Origin: Ancylobacter polymorphus
GTDB lineage: Bacteria > Pseudomonadota > Alphaproteobacteria > Rhizobiales > Xanthobacteraceae
Assembly (NCBI RefSeq): GCF_022836935.1
Contig: NZ_CP083239.1
Location: forward strand, 3,796,001-3,860,000
DNA: 64,000 nt
Direction of reading: 5' to 3'
Shown here: positions 8,720-17,986 of the stretch, in pieces
Layout: every line of letters starts with the position of its first letter
Numbering within the stretch: the stretch's first letter is position 1
Position numbers and translations under genes: made by a program
The notes under the pieces: model-generated
Databases searched by the model: none
Told to the model about the DNA's origin: nothing
The model's input: only the letters and a program-made list of their open reading frames with translations

Positions 8720-9547
8720 ATGATCACCCTAAACTGCGGATACCGCATCGAGGTCGTGTGCGACCGGCCGACGGCGGCCATCACTCTTCTCGACCCGCAC
8801 CCGGAACGGGCGGTGGACATTCTGCATGTCGATATTCTGGCCGTCAGCGCGCTCGGCGATGGCAGCCCGGTTCCCTGCGAGACCTATGAAGACGGTTTCG
8901 GCAATATCTGCCGGCGGCTGGTCATCCCGCCGGGCGGCGCGCGCTTCGAGAGCCGCATCAATGTCGCCGATCCCGGCACGCTTGATGTGTTCGACCTCAA
9001 CGCCATCGAGCACAACCCGGCCGATCTGCCGCCCGGGGTGCTGCAGTTCCTGCTGCCGAGCCGGTATTGTGAGGTGGACGAACTGTCCAATACGGCGTGG
9101 GGCCTGTTCGGCAGCTACGCCCCCGGCTGGAACCGGGTGCAGCAGATCTGCAATTTCGTCCACGCGCAAATCCGCTTCGATTATCAGTGCGCACGCAGCA
9201 CCCGCACCGCCGCGCAGGCGCTCAACGAGAGGGTCGGCGTCTGCCGCGACTTCACCCATCTCGCCGTGGCGCTCACCCGGGCGATGAACATTCCCGCCCG
9301 GTACTGCAACGGCTTTCTCGGCGATGTCGGCGTGCCGCCCAACCCGGCGCCGATGGACTATAATGCGTGGTTCGAGGCCTATATTGGCGGCCATTGGCAC
9401 ACCTTCGACGCCCGCCACAACGTGCCGCGCATCGGCCGGGTGCTGGTGGCGCGCGGGCGCGATGCCGCCGATATCCCGATGCTCCACACCTTCGGCCCGC
9501 ATATTCTGCAGCGCTTCGAGGTGATCACCGAAGAGATCGCGGCCTGA
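8720..9547 (+). CDS. Transglutaminase-like superfamily protein
   Basis: This 275-residue protein has a TGc (papain-like) fold of the COG1305 type. The N-terminal half is a beta-rich domain. The core has the nucleophile in GVCRDFTHLA (C175) and the Asp in HTFDARHN (D230). The position that usually holds the catalytic His (HAW) reads YNAWFEAY, so N215 replaces it. Some bacterial relatives I recall also vary here, so the protein may be a binding protein or use another base. There is no signal peptide, so it is probably cytoplasmic. The start at 8720 was chosen because the 15 residues upstream are basic and non-homologous. It stands alone between rne and nmrA; function unknown. Confidence 0.75.
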   Translation: MITLNCGYRIEVVCDRPTAAITLLDPHPERAVDILHVDILAVSALGDGSPVPCETYEDGFGNICRRLVIPPGGARFESRINVADPGTLDVFDLNAIEHNPADLPPGVLQFLLPSRYCEVDELSNTAWGLFGSYAPGWNRVQQICNFVHAQIRFDYQCARSTRTAAQALNERVGVCRDFTHLAVALTRAMNIPARYCNGFLGDVGVPPNPAPMDYNAWFEAYIGGHWHTFDARHNVPRIGRVLVARGRDAADIPMLHTFGPHILQRFEVITEEIAA

Positions 9548-9572
9548 CGCCCGCGCCCGGAAATGCCCGGCG

Positions 9573-10415
9573 TCAGGACCGCAGCGCCGCGGCGTGGTCC
9601 TGCGCCCACTGCGCCACGCTGCGCGGCTCCTTGCCGGTCAGCGTCTTCACCGCGTCGGTCACGCCGGCCGTCCATCCCTCGCGCACGGGATAGAAGATGC
9701 TGGCGAGGAAGCGGGCATAGTCTTCGCCAACGCCAGCGCCGGTGAGAATGCCGACGAAGGTGTCGTCATCGACCGGGGCATAGGCGACCGGCTTGCCGAT
9801 CACCTGCGCAAGGATCGCCGCCGCCTCGGCGTAGCTCAGCGCCTCCGGACCGGTGAGGTTGAACGCCTTGTTGTCGAAGGCGTCGGTGGTGAGCGCGCTC
9901 GCGGCGCTGGCGGCAATGTCGCGCCCGTCGATGAAGCTCGACTTGCCTTCGCCCGCCGGCACGGCGATGGCGCCGGCATGGTCGATGCCCGGCTTCCAGA
10001 AATTGAGAAAATTGTCGGTGAACCAGTTCGGCCGCAGGATCACATAGGGCGTGCCGGAGGCGATGAGCGCCAGTTCGACCTGGCGATAGGGGATGGAATC
10101 GTCGGCATCGACGCCGAGCGCGGTCTGCAGCACCACCTTCACCTTGCGCGCAGCGGCGGCCTCGATGACCGGAATCAGCCATTCGCGCGGCGTGGTGACG
10201 CCGCCCGGCAGCAGCACATAGGCGCGGTCGACACCCTCGAACGCCGCTGCATAGGTCTCCGGCCGGTCGAAGGCGAAGGCCACGCCGTCCGCGCCCTCGA
10301 TCGCCGCGCCGCTGCGCGAGGCAGCCTTTACCGTCTCACCGCGCTCCAGCAACTCCTTCACCAGCGGCCGTCCCACATGACCGCTCGCGCCGAGAACCAG
10401 AATCTTGCCTGCCAT
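9573..10415 (-). CDS. NmrA/QorB-like NAD(P)-binding protein
   Basis: This 280-residue atypical short-chain dehydrogenase has a Rossmann N terminus, ILVLGASGHVGRPLVKELL, with the GxxGxxG dinucleotide site. The body resembles the NmrA family, whose members include NAD(P)H:quinone oxidoreductase type 2 (QorB) and redox-sensing regulators. The canonical YxxxK dyad of classical SDRs is not evident, as is usual for NmrA proteins. The start ATG at 10415 has a strong AAGGAG site 8-10 nt upstream. It is divergent from an HxlR regulator, the usual arrangement in which HxlR proteins control quinone or aldehyde-responsive reductases (for example yodB/qorB types). Confidence 0.8.
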   Translation of the reverse strand: MAGKILVLGASGHVGRPLVKELLERGETVKAASRSGAAIEGADGVAFAFDRPETYAAAFEGVDRAYVLLPGGVTTPREWLIPVIEAAAARKVKVVLQTALGVDADDSIPYRQVELALIASGTPYVILRPNWFTDNFLNFWKPGIDHAGAIAVPAGEGKSSFIDGRDIAASAASALTTDAFDNKAFNLTGPEALSYAEAAAILAQVIGKPVAYAPVDDDTFVGILTGAGVGEDYARFLASIFYPVREGWTAGVTDAVKTLTGKEPRSVAQWAQDHAAALRS

Positions 10416-10426
10416 CGTCCGTCTCC

Positions 10427-10452
10427 TTAGTATCTAACGGAAACCATGTTTC
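10427..10452. promoter_or_regulatory. Two short inverted repeats between nmrA-like gene and hxlR
   Basis: TTAG-TAT-CTAA (10427-10437) overlaps the ribosome site of the minus-strand nmrA gene. GAAAC-CAT-GTTTC (10440-10452) follows within 3 bases. Both are perfect palindromes with 3-base spacers in the divergent promoter region, plausible operators for the HxlR dimer. Confidence 0.4.
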
Positions 10453-10559
10453 GAATGACAACCTACGCCCGTCCCCCATGTCCGCAAGAGAGCACTTTGC
10501 GCTCACATGGTGGCGTCGAGGAAACCGGCCCGCCGGTGTCAGCCACGAGGGAGACCGCG

Positions 10560-10931
10560 ATGCGCTACGCCTATAATGTCTATGAAGACCGCTGCCCGAC
10601 GCGGCTGGTGCTGGACCGGCTCGCCGACAAATGGGCGCTGCTGATCCTCGACCGGCTGGAAGACGGGCCGGTGCGCTTCAACCATCTGCGCCGCGACATC
10701 AAGGGTATCTCGCAGAAGGTGCTGTCGCAGACGCTGAAAAAGCTGGAGCGCGACGGGCTGGTGACGCGCACGGTTTATCCCACGGTGCCGGTCACGGTGG
10801 AATATGCCCTCACCCCGCTCGGTCGCGCGCTGGGCGAGACCGCCGCCGCCCTCACCCATTGGGCCGAGCACAATATGGACGCCATCCTCGCTGCCCAGGC
10901 CGCCTACGACGCGGCGCTGGTGGAACGGTAA
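10560..10931 (+). CDS. HxlR family transcriptional regulator
   Basis: This 123-residue winged-helix DNA-binding protein matches the HxlR family. CPTRLVLDRLADKWALLIL is the hallmark beginning, with the Cys that some members (YodB, HypR) use for redox or electrophile sensing. The wHTH includes LRRDIKGISQKVLSQTLKKL and YALTPLGRAL. The start at 10560 follows GAGGGAGACCGCG; a longer in-frame start at 10446 lies inside the operator region and was rejected. Divergent orientation suggests it represses the nmrA-like gene and itself. Confidence 0.88.
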   Translation: MRYAYNVYEDRCPTRLVLDRLADKWALLILDRLEDGPVRFNHLRRDIKGISQKVLSQTLKKLERDGLVTRTVYPTVPVTVEYALTPLGRALGETAAALTHWAEHNMDAILAAQAAYDAALVER

Positions 10932-10951
10932 GGGCTGTCGGACGCCGCCTG

Positions 10952-10991
10952 CATGCTTCGAGGCCGGCTTTACGGCCGGCACCTCAGCATG
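10952..10991. repeat. REP-like imperfect palindrome between convergent genes
   Basis: The 40-bp element begins CATGCTTCGAGGCCGGC and ends GCCGGCACCTCAGCATG. Nested arms CATGCT/AGCATG, GAGG/CCTC and GCCGG/CCGGC form a near-perfect hairpin. It starts 20 bases after the hxlR stop and faces the aminotransferase end. The CCTCAGCATGA-type ends resemble dispersed intergenic palindromes that I recall from Rhizobiales genomes. I saw no second copy in this window. Confidence 0.55.
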
Positions 10992-11033
10992 ACGGCCGTT
11001 GTGAAAAGGACACAGGGCCGAGGTGCCCTGCCC

Positions 11034-12236
11034 TCATCCCTTGCGCAGGAAATCGCCGATCCGCCGCACCGCCTCGCGCATCTCGCCCGGCGCGCCGGCA
11101 TAGGAGAGGCGCAGATAATGGTGACCGCGATGCGGGTCGAAATCGACCCCTGGCGTCGCCGCAACATGCGCCTCGTCGAGGAGCCGCCGGGCGAAGGCGG
11201 CGGAATCGTCGGTGAAGCGCGCCACATCGGCATAGAGATAGAACGCGCCGTCGACGGGCAGGAATTCCGGCAGGCCGGCGGCGGGCAGGCCCTGCGTCAG
11301 GATCAGCCGGTTCTCCTCATAGCCGTGCTTGACCGCCTCCATCTCGCCCGCGCCGTCAAAGGCCGCCTCGGCGGCGATCTGCGAGAGGGTGGGCACCGAG
11401 ATCATCAGGTTCTGCTGCAGCCGCTCCACGGCGCGCACGAGCCCCGTGGGCATCACCATCCAGCCGACCCGCCAGCCGGTCATGCAGAAATATTTCGAGA
11501 AGGAATGGATGATGGTGGCCTCCGGGCTCACCGCCGCCGCCGTCGAGGCGGGGAAGGCGTAGTCGAGCCCGTGATAGATCTCGTCGGAGATGAAGCGGAT
11601 GCCCGCCTCTTCCGCCGTGCGGATCAGCTCCGCCAGCGCTTCAGGGCGCATCATCGTGCCGGTGGGGTTGGCCGGGCTCGCCACCAGCACGCCCTTGAGC
11701 GGGGCGCGGCGGTGGGCGTCGAGCAGCGCCTCGGGGGTGATGACCCAGCGCGAGGCGGCGTCGGTCTCGATCAGCACCGGTTCGCAGCCGAGGGCGGTGA
11801 GGATGTGGCGGTAGGGAGGGTAGCCGGGATTGGCGATCGCCACCCGGTCGCCGGGCTCGAACTGGGCGAGGAAGGTGAGCAGGAAGCCGGAGGAGGAGCC
11901 GGTCGTCACCACCACACGTCCGGGATCGAGGTCGAGCCCGTAGGTCTCGCCATAATGCCGGGCGATGCGGGCGCGCAGCGAGGGGATGCCGAGCGCGGTG
12001 GTGTAGCCGATGCGGCCATGGTCGAGGGCGCGCCGCGCCGCCTCGCGCGCGGTGGAGGGGGCCGGCGCCGCCGGCTGGCCGACCTCCATATGGATGACAT
12101 GGCCGCCCTCCGCCTCGATGCGCGCGGCCCGCTCCATCACGTCCATGACGATGAAGGGGGCGATCTCGCTGCGGCGAGAGGCGCCGGCAAGCCGCGCGGC
12201 GGCTGCGAGGCGATCTGACGGGAACGATGTATCCAT
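11034..12236 (-). CDS. Class I/II pyridoxal-phosphate aminotransferase
   Basis: This 400-residue fold type I aminotransferase shows the family marks: GIPSLRARIARHYG, TTGSSSGFLL, SPANPTGTMM, the PLP-phosphate Asp/Tyr region in FISDEIYHGLDY, and the Schiff-base Lys in HSFSKYFCMTGWRVGW. The C-terminal Arg in HYLRLSYAG binds the substrate carboxylate. Overall it looks like the AspC/AlaA-like group, but the amino donor cannot be assigned. The start at 12236 (MDTSFPSDRL) gives a normal N terminus; an ATG 39 bases upstream is less likely. It is divergent from the M48 protease gene and not obviously part of an operon. Confidence 0.85.
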   Translation of the reverse strand: MDTSFPSDRLAAAARLAGASRRSEIAPFIVMDVMERAARIEAEGGHVIHMEVGQPAAPAPSTAREAARRALDHGRIGYTTALGIPSLRARIARHYGETYGLDLDPGRVVVTTGSSSGFLLTFLAQFEPGDRVAIANPGYPPYRHILTALGCEPVLIETDAASRWVITPEALLDAHRRAPLKGVLVASPANPTGTMMRPEALAELIRTAEEAGIRFISDEIYHGLDYAFPASTAAAVSPEATIIHSFSKYFCMTGWRVGWMVMPTGLVRAVERLQQNLMISVPTLSQIAAEAAFDGAGEMEAVKHGYEENRLILTQGLPAAGLPEFLPVDGAFYLYADVARFTDDSAAFARRLLDEAHVAATPGVDFDPHRGHHYLRLSYAGAPGEMREAVRRIGDFLRKG

Positions 12237-12381
12237 GATGCCGAACCTTGCCCACGCGCCGCACGCGTGCCGCATTGTTTCGCGCGTGTCGGCGGACGTT
12301 CAATAGAAGATGATAACGGGTAGGCTTGACCCTGCCGTCACGACAGCGTCAGTTCGCCCCGGAAACAATTCGTGTCGATGG

Positions 12382-13848
12382 ATGATGCCTTCGCTGCTGC
12401 TTGACAACCCCTCCCGCGCCACCCGCCGCCCGAGCGGTCGCCTTGTCGCGCGCCTACGCGCCGGGCTCACGCGCGGCGCCGCCTTCGTGGCCGCCGCCGC
12501 GCTGCTCGCCCCGTCCGCCCCGGCACAGGCGCAGAGCCGCCAGCCCGGCATCATCCGCGACGCCGAGATCGAGACGCTGATGCGCGATTACACGCGCCCG
12601 ATCTTCAAGGTGGCCGGCCTGCAACAGCAGAACATCCAGGTCGTGCTTGTCGGCAGCGACAGTTTCAATGCCTTCGTCGCCGACGGAAGGCGCATCTTCA
12701 TCAATACCGGCGCGCTGCAGCAGTCGAAGACGCCGAACGAAATCATCGGCGTGCTCGCGCACGAGACCGGCCATATCGCCGGCGGCCACCTCGCCAATAT
12801 GCGCCAGCAGCTGGAGTCGGCGCAGACCGCCGCCATTGTCGGCATGCTGCTCGCCGCCGGCGGGGTGGCGGCAGGCGCGGCGAGCGGCGCCAATATGGGC
12901 GGCGCGGCGGCGGGCGCCATCATGGCGCCGCAGGAAGTCGTTCGCCGCACGCTGCTCTCCTATCAGCGCGGACAGGAAGCCTCAGCCGACCAGGCGGCGG
13001 TGAAGTACCTCACGGCCACCAAGCAGTCCGCCAAGGGCATGCTGACGACCTTCGAGCGCTTCCAGAACGACCAGATCTTCCTCAGCCAGCGCGTCGACCC
13101 CTATGTGCTGAGCCACCCGATGGCGACGGAGCGCATCGCGCTTCTGTCGGAGATGGCGCATAAGAGCCCCTATTTCGACGCCAAGGACCCGCCCGCCCTG
13201 CAGGCGCGGCACGACATGATGCGGGCCAAGCTGGTCGGCTTCACCCAGCCGCCGGACACGGTGAACCGTACCTATCCGCGTTCCGACACTTCGCTGCCGG
13301 CGCGCTATGCGCGGGCGATTTCCGGCTACCGCTTCGGCAGCATCTCCGACGCGCTGAACCAGATCGATTCGCTGATCGCCGACCAGCCGAATAATCCCTA
13401 TTTCTACGAGCTGAAGGGCCAGGCGCTGCTGGAGGCCGGTCGGGCGCGGGAGGCGGTGCCACCTCTGCGCCGCGCCGTCGCGCTGTCCGATGGCAACCCG
13501 CTGATCCGCATGCTGCTCGGCCAGGCGCTGGTCGCCAGCGACGACAAGGCGTCGATGGAAGAAGCGGTACGCGAACTCAACTTCAGTCTGCAGCGCGAGC
13601 CGACCTCGCCCGCCGGCTGGCGCTACCTCGCCATGGCCTATGGCCGCAAGGGTGACATTCCCAATGCCGACCTCGCCTCGGCGCAGGCCGCCTATATGAG
13701 CGGCGATTTCCGCCTGTCGCGCGAGCTTGCCACCCGCGCCCGCAACGGCTTCAAGCTCGGCTCGCCGGGCTGGCTGAAGGCGGACGACATCGTCAACTAC
13801 AAGCCGCCGGTGGACCCGAACGCCCGCCGCAAGCAGGCCGGCCAGTGA
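12382..13848 (+). CDS. M48 family metalloprotease with TPR domain (BepA-like)
   Basis: This 489-residue exported protein has a long basic signal region ending near APAQAQ. The Peptidase_M48 domain carries the zinc motif HETGH in IGVLAHETGHIAGGH and the third ligand region GQEASADQAAVKYL (E in EASAD). The C-terminal third holds tetratricopeptide repeats (FYELKGQALLEAGRAREAVPPLRR, WRYLAMAYGRKGD). In E. coli BepA, this architecture performs quality control of LPS and outer-membrane assembly factors in the periplasm. The start at 12382 or 12385 (tandem ATGs) is preferred over 12310. The dsbA-like gene follows after 35 bases, so both may be co-transcribed. Confidence 0.88.
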   Translation: MMPSLLLDNPSRATRRPSGRLVARLRAGLTRGAAFVAAAALLAPSAPAQAQSRQPGIIRDAEIETLMRDYTRPIFKVAGLQQQNIQVVLVGSDSFNAFVADGRRIFINTGALQQSKTPNEIIGVLAHETGHIAGGHLANMRQQLESAQTAAIVGMLLAAGGVAAGAASGANMGGAAAGAIMAPQEVVRRTLLSYQRGQEASADQAAVKYLTATKQSAKGMLTTFERFQNDQIFLSQRVDPYVLSHPMATERIALLSEMAHKSPYFDAKDPPALQARHDMMRAKLVGFTQPPDTVNRTYPRSDTSLPARYARAISGYRFGSISDALNQIDSLIADQPNNPYFYELKGQALLEAGRAREAVPPLRRAVALSDGNPLIRMLLGQALVASDDKASMEEAVRELNFSLQREPTSPAGWRYLAMAYGRKGDIPNADLASAQAAYMSGDFRLSRELATRARNGFKLGSPGWLKADDIVNYKPPVDPNARRKQAGQ

Positions 13849-13883
13849 CGGCCGGTACCGCCTCTTTCCCGCTGGAGACTCCC

Positions 13884-14669
13884 ATGCTGCCCCTTCGCCT
13901 CCTCCGCCGCGCCGGCCGCGCGACCCTCGCGCTCGGCCTTGCCGCCGGCCTGCTGCTCGGCGCGGCGCACACACCGGCCTCCGCACTCGACGATGCCCAG
14001 CGCAAGGAATTCGAGAGCGTGATCCGCGACTATCTCGTGAACAATCCCGAGGTGATCCAGGAAGCGATCATGGTGCTGCAGCAGCGCCAGGCCGCGGCTG
14101 CGGCCAAGCAGCGCGAGACGGCGGTGGCCGAACTCAAGCCCCGCATCTACGACACCACGCGCGGCGTCGTAGTCGGCAACCCGCAGGGCGACGTCACCCT
14201 GGTCGAGTTCTTCGATTACAATTGCGGCTACTGCAAGCGCGCGCTGGGCGACATGGTCGACCTCATCAAGGGCGACCCCAAGCTCAAGGTGATCCTCAAG
14301 GAATTCCCGGTGCTCGGACCGGGTTCGGTGGAAGCGGCGCGCGTGGCGGTCGCCGTGCGCCTGACCGCGCCGGACAAGTATTTCGACTTCCACAAGAAGC
14401 TGCTCGGCGAACGCGGCCAGGCCAACAAGGACAAGGCGATCGAGGCCGCCGTCGCGGCCGGCGTCGACAAGGCGGCGCTGGAGAAGGCGCTCGACAATCC
14501 GGAAGTCAACGCCACGCTGCAGGACGACCTGCAACTGGCCGAGGCGCTCGGCATCGATGGCACGCCAAGCTATGTGCTGGGCGACCAGGTGGTGGTCGGC
14601 GCGGTCGGTCATGACCAGCTGAAGGACGCCATCGCCTCCGTGCGCAAGTGCGGCAAGACCCAGTGCTGA
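13884..14669 (+). CDS. DsbA family thiol-disulfide oxidoreductase (Com1/ScsC-like)
   Basis: This 261-residue periplasmic thioredoxin-fold protein has a signal peptide ending TPASA, an N-terminal helical segment ([20 protein letters not shown]) that mediates oligomerisation in ScsC proteins, and the redox motif CGYC in [12 protein letters not shown]. The cis-Pro loop is GTPSYV. It should oxidise or isomerise disulfides of exported proteins. The start at 13884 follows CTGGAGACTCCC. It lies downstream of the periplasmic M48 protease, consistent with a shared envelope-quality role. Confidence 0.88.
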   Translation: MLPLRLLRRAGRATLALGLAAGLLLGAAHTPASALDDAQRKEFESVIRDYLVNNPEVIQEAIMVLQQRQAAAAAKQRETAVAELKPRIYDTTRGVVVGNPQGDVTLVEFFDYNCGYCKRALGDMVDLIKGDPKLKVILKEFPVLGPGSVEAARVAVAVRLTAPDKYFDFHKKLLGERGQANKDKAIEAAVAAGVDKAALEKALDNPEVNATLQDDLQLAEALGIDGTPSYVLGDQVVVGAVGHDQLKDAIASVRKCGKTQC

Positions 14670-14859
14670 CCGTCCATGGCTGAAGCTGCGGCGCGGACCG
14701 CCCCCACGGACCGCGCCGCACGCGGCCCCGCCGCAAGGTCCGCCGGCCGGGGATAATCCCCCGGAAAGCACGGCAGGGCTTGGCGCGGGGCCAGCCATTG
14801 CCTATAAACCCGCGGCCGTCCCGGCATGGGGCCGCCGGCGGCTGGCTCAACGAGGCGCG

Positions 14860-15303
14860 ATGCCCGACACGGTGCATGTTCTCAACGGACCGAATCTGAA
14901 CCTGCTCGGTACGCGCGAGCCGGAGATTTACGGCCGTGCGACCATCGCCGATGTGGAGGCCGCCTGCCGCGCCGCCTGCGAGCGTCATGGCCTCGACCTC
15001 GTCTTCCGCCAGACCAACCATGAAGGCGAGCTCGTCACCTTCCTTCAGGAAGCGCGCGGCTCGCGGGGCGTGGTGCTGAACGCGGCGGCCTATACCCACA
15101 CATCCGTCGCCATCGCCGACGCCATCAAGGCGGCCGGCCTCATTGTCGTCGAAGTCCACCTGTCCAACGTCTTCGCGCGCGAAGCCTTCCGCCATCATTC
15201 CTATATTTCGCCGGTCGCCCGTGGGGTGATCTGCGGTCTGGGGATCGACGGCTACCGGCTCGCCATCGACGCGCTCGCCACCGCCGGTGGCAAGATCAGC
15301 TGA
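14860..15303 (+). CDS. aroQ: Type II 3-dehydroquinate dehydratase
   Basis: This 147-residue enzyme dehydrates 3-dehydroquinate to 3-dehydroshikimate in the shikimate pathway as a dodecamer. Family motifs are intact: [18 protein letters not shown] (Arg and Tyr of the lid loop), [25 protein letters not shown] and the catalytic His region [11 protein letters not shown]. The length is normal. It is followed after 30 bases by accB and accC, a gene order common in alphaproteobacteria. Confidence 0.95.
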   Translation: MPDTVHVLNGPNLNLLGTREPEIYGRATIADVEAACRAACERHGLDLVFRQTNHEGELVTFLQEARGSRGVVLNAAAYTHTSVAIADAIKAAGLIVVEVHLSNVFAREAFRHHSYISPVARGVICGLGIDGYRLAIDALATAGGKIS

Positions 15304-15333
15304 GGGAGACGGGCGAGCGACCGTCACGGGATC

Positions 15334-15816
15334 ATGATGAAAACCAACAAGCCGAACATCGACCCCGCGCTCGTGCGCGAGATCGCCAACCTGCTGTCCG
15401 AAAGCGACCTCACCGAGATCGAGGTGCAGCACGAGGATCTGCGCATCCGCGTCGTCCGCGCCGCGCCCACCGTCTATGCCGCCCCGGTCGCGGTCGCGCC
15501 GGCCCCCGTGGCCGCCGCCGCCCCGGCACCGGCCGCCGCCGCGCCGGCGTCTGCCGCTCCCGTGGCCGACCTGTCGAAGCATCCCGGTCTCGTCACCTCG
15601 CCGATGGTGGGCACCGCCTATCTCGGCCCCGAGCCCGGCGCGAAGTACTTCGTCGAGGTCGGCTCGGTGGTGAAGGAAGGCCAGACGCTGCTCATCGTCG
15701 AGGCGATGAAGACCATGAACGCGATTCCCGCGCCCCGCGCCGGCACCGTGACCCGTATCATCGTGGAGAATGCGCAGCCGGTCGAATATGGCGAGCCACT
15801 CCTGATCATCGAGTGA
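15334..15816 (+). CDS. accB: Acetyl-CoA carboxylase biotin carboxyl carrier protein
   Basis: This 160-residue BCCP carries biotin on the Lys of EAMKTMN and moves CO2 between biotin carboxylase and carboxyltransferase in the first step of fatty-acid synthesis. The N-terminal region binds AccC. An Ala/Pro linker at about residues 47-80 precedes the biotinyl domain with the thumb [13 protein letters not shown]. The start at 15334 is one of two adjacent ATGs. It is 10 bases from accC, so co-translation at fixed ratio is likely. Confidence 0.95.
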   Translation: MMKTNKPNIDPALVREIANLLSESDLTEIEVQHEDLRIRVVRAAPTVYAAPVAVAPAPVAAAAPAPAAAAPASAAPVADLSKHPGLVTSPMVGTAYLGPEPGAKYFVEVGSVVKEGQTLLIVEAMKTMNAIPAPRAGTVTRIIVENAQPVEYGEPLLIIE

Positions 15817-15826
15817 GGCGCGCCTG

Positions 15827-17179
15827 ATGTTCGGCAAGATCCTGATTGCCAATCGCGGCGAGATCGCCCTGCGCGTGCTGCGCGCCTGCAAGGAAATGGG
15901 CATCGCCACCGTGGCGGTTCATTCCACCGCCGACGCCAACGCCATGCATGTGAAGCTGGCCGACGAGAGCGTGTGCATCGGCCCGCCGGCCGCCAAGGAC
16001 AGCTATCTCAACATACCCGCTCTGCTCGCCGCCTGCGAGATCACCGGCGCGGAAGCGGTGCATCCGGGCTATGGCTTCCTGTCCGAGAATGCGCGCTTCG
16101 CCGAGATCCTGATCGATCACGGTGTCGCCTTCATCGGGCCCAAGCCCGAGCATATCCGGGTGATGGGCGACAAGATCGAGGCCAAGCGCACCGCCAAGGC
16201 GCTGGGTATTCCGTGCGTGCCGGGTTCCGAGGGCGGAATCTCCTCCGACGACGAAGCGACCAAGGTCGCCCGCGACATCGGCTATCCCGTGCTGATCAAG
16301 GCTGCCGCCGGCGGTGGCGGACGCGGCATGAAGGTGGCGCGCTCGGAAGACGAGCTGTCCTCCGCCCTTTCGACCGCCCGCTCGGAGGCCCGTGCCGCCT
16401 TCGGCGACGACGCGGTCTATATCGAGAAATATCTCGGCACCCCGCGCCACATCGAAATTCAGGTGTTCGGCGACGGCAAGGGCAATGCGGTTCATCTGGG
16501 TGAGCGCGACTGCTCGCTGCAGCGCCGCCACCAGAAGGTGCTGGAGGAGGCCCCCTCCCCGACCATTACCGCCGAACAGCGGGCCCGGATCGGCGAGACC
16601 TGCGCCAAGGCGATGCGCGACATGAAGTATCTCGGCGCGGGAACCATCGAGTTCCTGTACGAGAATGGCGAGTTCTACTTCATCGAAATGAACACCCGCA
16701 TCCAGGTGGAGCATCCGGTGACGGAAGCGATCACCGGCATTGACCTGATCCGCGAGCAGATCCGCGTCGCCGCCGGCGAGACGCTGAGCTTCGGCCAGAG
16801 CGATGTGGTTCTGCGCGGCCACGCTATCGAGTGCCGCGTGAATGCGGAGCACCCGCGCACCTTCCGGCCGTCGCCGGGCAAGATCGGCTACTGGCATGTG
16901 CCGGGCGGCCTTGGCGTGCGCATCGATTCGGCCGTCTATCAGGGCTACTCGATCCCGCCCTATTACGACAGCATGATCGGCAAGCTCATTGTCCACGCCG
17001 CCACCCGCGAGGAGTGCATCGCGCGCCTCAAGCGGGCGCTGAACGAGTTCGTGGTGGAAGGCATCGAAACCACGCTGCCGCTGTTCCGCGAGCTGGTCGA
17101 GAATGACGACATCAAGCGCGGCGCCTACGACATCCACTGGCTGGAGCATTTCCTCGCCGAGGGCGAGCCGGGCGCCTGA
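15827..17179 (+). CDS. accC: Acetyl-CoA carboxylase biotin carboxylase subunit
   Basis: This 450-residue ATP-grasp enzyme carboxylates biotin on AccB using ATP and bicarbonate. Visible marks: the N-terminal [20 protein letters not shown]; the glycine-rich ATP loop [13 protein letters not shown]; the [15 protein letters not shown] segment; and the [16 protein letters not shown] metal and bicarbonate site. Length matches AccC of other proteobacteria. A strong terminator follows, closing an aroQ-accB-accC unit. Confidence 0.96.
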   Translation: MFGKILIANRGEIALRVLRACKEMGIATVAVHSTADANAMHVKLADESVCIGPPAAKDSYLNIPALLAACEITGAEAVHPGYGFLSENARFAEILIDHGVAFIGPKPEHIRVMGDKIEAKRTAKALGIPCVPGSEGGISSDDEATKVARDIGYPVLIKAAAGGGGRGMKVARSEDELSSALSTARSEARAAFGDDAVYIEKYLGTPRHIEIQVFGDGKGNAVHLGERDCSLQRRHQKVLEEAPSPTITAEQRARIGETCAKAMRDMKYLGAGTIEFLYENGEFYFIEMNTRIQVEHPVTEAITGIDLIREQIRVAAGETLSFGQSDVVLRGHAIECRVNAEHPRTFRPSPGKIGYWHVPGGLGVRIDSAVYQGYSIPPYYDSMIGKLIVHAATREECIARLKRALNEFVVEGIETTLPLFRELVENDDIKRGAYDIHWLEHFLAEGEPGA

Positions 17180-17212
17180 AGCTCCCTTCAGCATCAGTGA
17201 TCAAACGACATC

Positions 17213-17239
17213 ATGGCCGGGACGCGTCCCGGCCATTTT
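17213..17239 (+). terminator. Palindromic terminator after accC
   Basis: The 24-bp perfect palindrome at 17213-17236 (half-site ATGGCCGGGACG) is followed directly by TTT, giving a 10-11 bp hairpin 33 bases after the accC stop. It separates accC from aat. Confidence 0.75.
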
Positions 17240-17305
17240 CATGTCCCCGGCGCCGTACGGCGCCTCCACCTTCACAGCGCCGCGCATCTCGGTCATGCTG
17301 GCCGC

Positions 17306-17986
17306 ATGTCACACCCGCGCGAACATCAGGTCGAAATCACCCCGGACGTGCTGCTGAAGGCCTATGCCTGCGGCATCTTCCCGATGGCCGAGAGCGCCGA
17401 CGACCCCGGCCTCTACTGGATCGAGCCGGAGCGGCGCGGCATCATTCCGCTGGACGACTTCACCCTTACGAGCCGCCTCGCCCGCACGGTGCGGGCCGAC
17501 CGTTTCGAAATCCGCATCGACCACGACTTCGAGGCGGTGATCGATGGCTGCGCCGCCCCCGCCGACGGGCGCGGCTCGACCTGGATCAACCGGCGCATCC
17601 GCAAGCTCTATTGCGACCTGCACGCACGCGGCTACTGCCACTCCGTCGAGGCCTGGCAGGATGGAGCACTGGTGGGCGGGCTCTATGGCGTCCGGCTGGG
17701 GCGGGCCTTTTTCGGCGAGAGTATGTTCCACATCGCCCGCGACGCCTCCAAGGTGGCGCTGGTGCATCTGGTGGCCCGGCTGAAGAAAGGTGGTTTCGTG
17801 CTGCTCGACACCCAGTTCGTCACCGATCACCTGCGCAGCTTCGGCGCGATCGAAGTACCCAAGCGTCAGTACAGCCGGCTGCTGGGACAGGCGCTGGAAG
17901 CGGGCGAAGGGGATTTCTACTGCTGGCCGCCGGGCGAGGCGATCACCGGCGCGGTCTGCTTGCAGTCGGTCAGCCACACATCATAG
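17306..17986 (+). CDS. aat: Leucyl/phenylalanyl-tRNA-protein transferase
   Basis: This 226-residue cytosolic enzyme adds Leu or Phe from aminoacyl-tRNA to proteins with N-terminal Arg or Lys, marking them for ClpAP degradation. Family signatures are [67 protein letters not shown] and [16 protein letters not shown]. The start at 17306 gives the usual short N terminus before the core. The last 70 bases overlap the 3' end of the convergent DUF2155 gene. Confidence 0.93.
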   Translation: MSHPREHQVEITPDVLLKAYACGIFPMAESADDPGLYWIEPERRGIIPLDDFTLTSRLARTVRADRFEIRIDHDFEAVIDGCAAPADGRGSTWINRRIRKLYCDLHARGYCHSVEAWQDGALVGGLYGVRLGRAFFGESMFHIARDASKVALVHLVARLKKGGFVLLDTQFVTDHLRSFGAIEVPKRQYSRLLGQALEAGEGDFYCWPPGEAITGAVCLQSVSHTS

